Shown here: one piece after another, positions 61,880 through 64,000 of the stretch
How positions within the stretch are numbered: the stretch's first letter is position 1
How the letters are laid out: each line of letters opens with the position of its first letter
Source of the DNA: Promethearchaeota archaeon
GTDB lineage: Archaea; Asgardarchaeota; Lokiarchaeia; Sigyniarchaeales; SOKP01
Direction: 5' to 3'
DNA length: 64,000 bases
Assembly: GCA_016839765.1 (NCBI GenBank)
Contig: JAEOTP010000071.1
Span: 1-64,000, forward strand
Notes under the pieces: model-generated
Seen by the model: the letters and a program-made list of their open reading frames with translations, nothing else
Told to the model about the DNA's origin: nothing
Database searches by the model: none
Program-made: the position numbers and the translations under genes

Positions 61880-61983
61880 TGTAATATGGACAATAATGTG
61901 AAAAATATTATTGTTCTAATTTCTCGATTAGATGTAAAGAGATATTTTAGGTCGAATTATTAATCCCTAAATATATGCTCAGA
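61880..61983 (+). repeat. Imperfect direct repeat, copy 2
   Basis: Counterpart of 60705-60808, offset by 1175 bp, with the same 7-bp inverted repeat and the same downstream A/T pattern. It lies between the LRR gene and the surface-protein gene, about 180 bp before the latter. Confidence 0.72.
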
Positions 61984-62165
61984 GATTCATAAATACCCGA
62001 CTAAAAATATAAGCCAGACACGATATTTTTCTGATTCTAGATTGAAGCTATCCTTTAACTTTATCCAAATAAGTAAATAATTAAATATGGGATTTTGCAT
62101 TAATAATTTAATTAAAAAGTAAGTGTGATTTGAAATTCAATAAAAACCTAAAAAAATGATTAAAA

Positions 62166-62897
62166 ATGAAAAAGAATAAGTATTTAATTCTAAGTTGTAT
62201 CACCATTCTTTCTTTTATAATAGCCCTACAAGCGATTCCACTGGTAAATTGTTTAACAACAACTATAAATGATGGTCAAAATGATGTAGTCGAAATGACC
62301 GGGTTGTTTCCTTCTGGTAAGGGAGATTTTATTAATGAGATTGATATAGTAAAACTTGATATAGATGGACAAAAGTTTAACTTGACTTTAGGGGGAGATC
62401 TAGAAAGCATAAGTTTTATGCATAGTTGGATTGAAGTCGAAGTAATGATATTTGAAACATATAATACTTCAAAATCTGCCTGGGATCAAAAGCAATATGG
62501 TATGATGTATTATCCATATACTGATTATAAAGTCGAATTTTATTGGTTTGAGCCTACTACTATGGGATACAGTCATTGGGGTTGGGATAATGATACATTA
62601 TCATTTGACCAGAATACTGCCCTTGCAGATGAAGTTGGTTCTATATCAGCAAATGTAATAACATTTGAAGTCCCCACACTGGGGGAAGGACTAGTGATTT
62701 TAGACAATTTTACTTTTATAGTTGAAACTACATATGGAAATTGGATGCAAAATCAAAGTTGGTATTATGATTGTATGCCCGATCAATATGCTGAATACAA
62801 TTATCTTGGTGGTGGGATACCAGGTTATGGAATCTTCATAATGCTTGGTGCTATGTTTGGTATTACCGCGATTATAATAAAGAAACGACTAAAATAA
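62166..62897 (+). CDS. Secreted, C-terminally anchored surface protein
   Basis: 243 residues. Signal peptide-like N-terminus KKNKYLILSCITILSFIIALQAIP (residues 2-25) and C-terminal GIPGYGIFIMLGAMFGITAI followed by a basic tail KKRLK, a sorting-signal or anchor arrangement. The ectodomain (about 30-215) is beta-rich, with many aromatic residues and sequons (NMT, NLT, NDT type). No family recognised for the ectodomain. The IPGY-TM-basic end resembles C-terminal sorting tails catalogued in Asgard genomes; that link is from memory of the family and is unverified. Confidence 0.7.
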   Translation: MKKNKYLILSCITILSFIIALQAIPLVNCLTTTINDGQNDVVEMTGLFPSGKGDFINEIDIVKLDIDGQKFNLTLGGDLESISFMHSWIEVEVMIFETYNTSKSAWDQKQYGMMYYPYTDYKVEFYWFEPTTMGYSHWGWDNDTLSFDQNTALADEVGSISANVITFEVPTLGEGLVILDNFTFIVETTYGNWMQNQSWYYDCMPDQYAEYNYLGGGIPGYGIFIMLGAMFGITAIIIKKRLK

Positions 62898-62996
62898 ACT
62901 AATTTTCTACCTTTTTTTTTTAATATTGTATCAGCAATTTAAGACATCCAAATTCAATTTAGAAGAAGAAAATGCTTAAAGTAAAGGTAAATATAC

Positions 62997-63875
62997 TTAA
63001 TTTGATAATTTTTCTTTGATTTGCACAACTAATTTTTCGGCTTCTTTAGAATCAGTTATAAATTCAATTTCTTCCAGTGATCTTATTCCTACTCCTAGTT
63101 CTATTGCCCTTTTGATTTGATCTTGCTCAAAAATTGATCCATTGGATACTTCTGGGGTTGTCCCCAAAATTCGTAATATTGCAACTCCGATTGCATCAAT
63201 TGCAATTTTATCCGTACCTGAAACAAAGACATTCGCGTCTTTTCTGGTTCCTTCCATCGGTCCACGATCTACAAAAGCAATAAGGCCGTCCATAATGATT
63301 AAATTGGTTTTATATACCGCATTTATTTCGGCAATCATTTTCCTTTGATGCCTAGAAGAGTGCAATTCCGACATATTTTGTTTAGCAACTAATCCTACTG
63401 CGTTTTTTAGTGATAGAGTAAAATGACCCCCATACATGTGAGTCTTTAAGCAACAAGTTTCAACAATACATTCTGCATCGTCATATATCTTAGCAAAAAG
63501 GAATCCATCTTTCCAGTGACTATCTTCGGGTTTTTTAAGCATATACTCTTCATTAGGTATATCAGTTAAATCAACTGTCTTAAAATCTAATTCTTTTGCT
63601 AACGCATATAACCCTTTTTTCGCAAAAGTCTCAGCTGTATTAGCTGGGCCACTTCGCTCTGCAACTGTGATGGATTTCGCACCCATTTCTCTTAGCTTGA
63701 CGATAATTTGCTTTACTGTTTCCATTGAGCTTGAGGCAGGAGGAGGATCCGCAGTATTGAAATTTGGTTTAAAAATTACATTTTTGTCTTTCACAGGATT
63801 GATAGCTAATAACTCTAAAGACTTGTTTACACCATAAATACGGTCTTTTGTAGAAATAACAGCTACTTTAGTCAT
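62997..63875 (-). CDS. DUF362-domain protein
   Basis: About 292 residues with DUF362 features: VIFKPNFNTADPPPASSSMETV near the N-terminus, ITVAERSG, CCLKTHMYGGHFTLSLKNAVGLV, and NLIIMDGLIAFVDRGPMEGTRKDANV with ISGTD-type sequence VSGTDKIAIDAIGVAIL. No ferredoxin motifs, unlike many DUF362 proteins. The function is unknown. ATG 63875 (TKVAVIS...) is favoured, with GGTG about 8 nt before; an ATG at 63887 lies in the same signal. Confidence 0.78.
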   Translation of the reverse strand: MTKVAVISTKDRIYGVNKSLELLAINPVKDKNVIFKPNFNTADPPPASSSMETVKQIIVKLREMGAKSITVAERSGPANTAETFAKKGLYALAKELDFKTVDLTDIPNEEYMLKKPEDSHWKDGFLFAKIYDDAECIVETCCLKTHMYGGHFTLSLKNAVGLVAKQNMSELHSSRHQRKMIAEINAVYKTNLIIMDGLIAFVDRGPMEGTRKDANVFVSGTDKIAIDAIGVAILRILGTTPEVSNGSIFEQDQIKRAIELGVGIRSLEEIEFITDSKEAEKLVVQIKEKLSN

Positions 63876-64000
63876 ATTATACACCATTTATTAGATAATA
63901 AATTGTATGTGTAAAATTAAAATTTACTCTTTTAAAAATTAAAATACAATATACTATTGTTTATAAATCAATATTTTTGGGTGGAAATAATCATATTTTT

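Larger units (their letters stand above)
61717..62165. other. 449-bp intergenic region with hairpin and repeat copy 2
   Basis: Contains the GAAGTA-GAAA-TACTTC hairpin at 61738-61753 just after the LRR stop, and repeat copy 2 at 61880 to about 61983. The remaining sequence is AT-rich with no protein-like frame. The surface protein gene follows at 62166. Confidence 0.5.

Overview
The window is about 64 kb of AT-rich, densely coded archaeal DNA. It carries two TFB-type initiation factors, an archaeal type IA topoisomerase, F420-type luciferase-like oxidoreductases and archaeal Shine-Dalgarno signals (GGAGGTGAT variants). Alongside these sit eukaryote-like proteins: an actin-family protein, a Ras/Arf-like small GTPase, a longin-like domain fused to a GTPase domain, a free-standing SET domain, a histone-deacetylase fold, SDS22-like leucine-rich repeats and a long poly-proline protein. 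Together these point to an Asgard (Promethearchaeota), probably Loki-like, archaeon. That assignment is inference from gene content; no rRNA gene is present.

Layout. 0-12.5 kb is metabolic: the end of a beta-keto acid cleavage enzyme gene, a GPH-type symporter, a divergent pair for threonine breakdown (KBL and threonine dehydrogenase), an ABC-2 exporter, an HDAC-family hydrolase, a TetR regulator with palindromic operators, a methyltransferase and two F420-type oxidoreductases. 12.4-22.4 kb has two paralogous P-type ATPases around a VTT/DedA membrane protein, then a divergent TFB-like protein and a canonical TFB. 22.7-31.9 kb has nitroreductase, tungsten aldehyde oxidoreductase, nucleoside phosphorylase, a GlcD/HdrD-like FAD plus Fe-S pair, endonuclease IV, SET protein and 6-phospho-3-hexuloisomerase. 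32-34.4 kb is a split MgtE-like transporter with its PhoU/TrkA-C partner.

35.3-41.5 kb is the cytoskeletal neighbourhood: a proline-rich protein, a PIG-L deacetylase, a divergent actin homologue, a winged-helix protein and topoisomerase IA. 41.7-49 kb has a six-PAS histidine kinase, HEAT protein, PurD and a ferredoxin-like protein. 49-58.8 kb is an accessory cluster of a small GTPase, coiled-coil proteins, a longin-GTPase fusion, a HEAT/coiled-coil protein, an alpha-solenoid and a Cys/His protein, interrupted by a CDP-alcohol transferase and carboxypeptidase Taq. After an amidase remnant come TrmJ, a leucine-rich-repeat gene with near-identical repeats on both sides, a surface protein and a DUF362 protein.

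The most unusual observations are: (i) two unrelated genes with no ATG/GTG/TTG start that share the same start-site signature, GGTGATG then 4 nt then ATTCCTAAR, which implies either ATT initiation or +1 frameshifting; (ii) the poly-proline protein next to an actin with substituted catalytic residues; (iii) the longin-GTPase fusion and its cluster; (iv) the P-type ATPases with rebuilt ion-binding motifs; (v) the repeats around the LRR gene. No tRNA, rRNA, CRISPR array or intact insertion sequence was seen.
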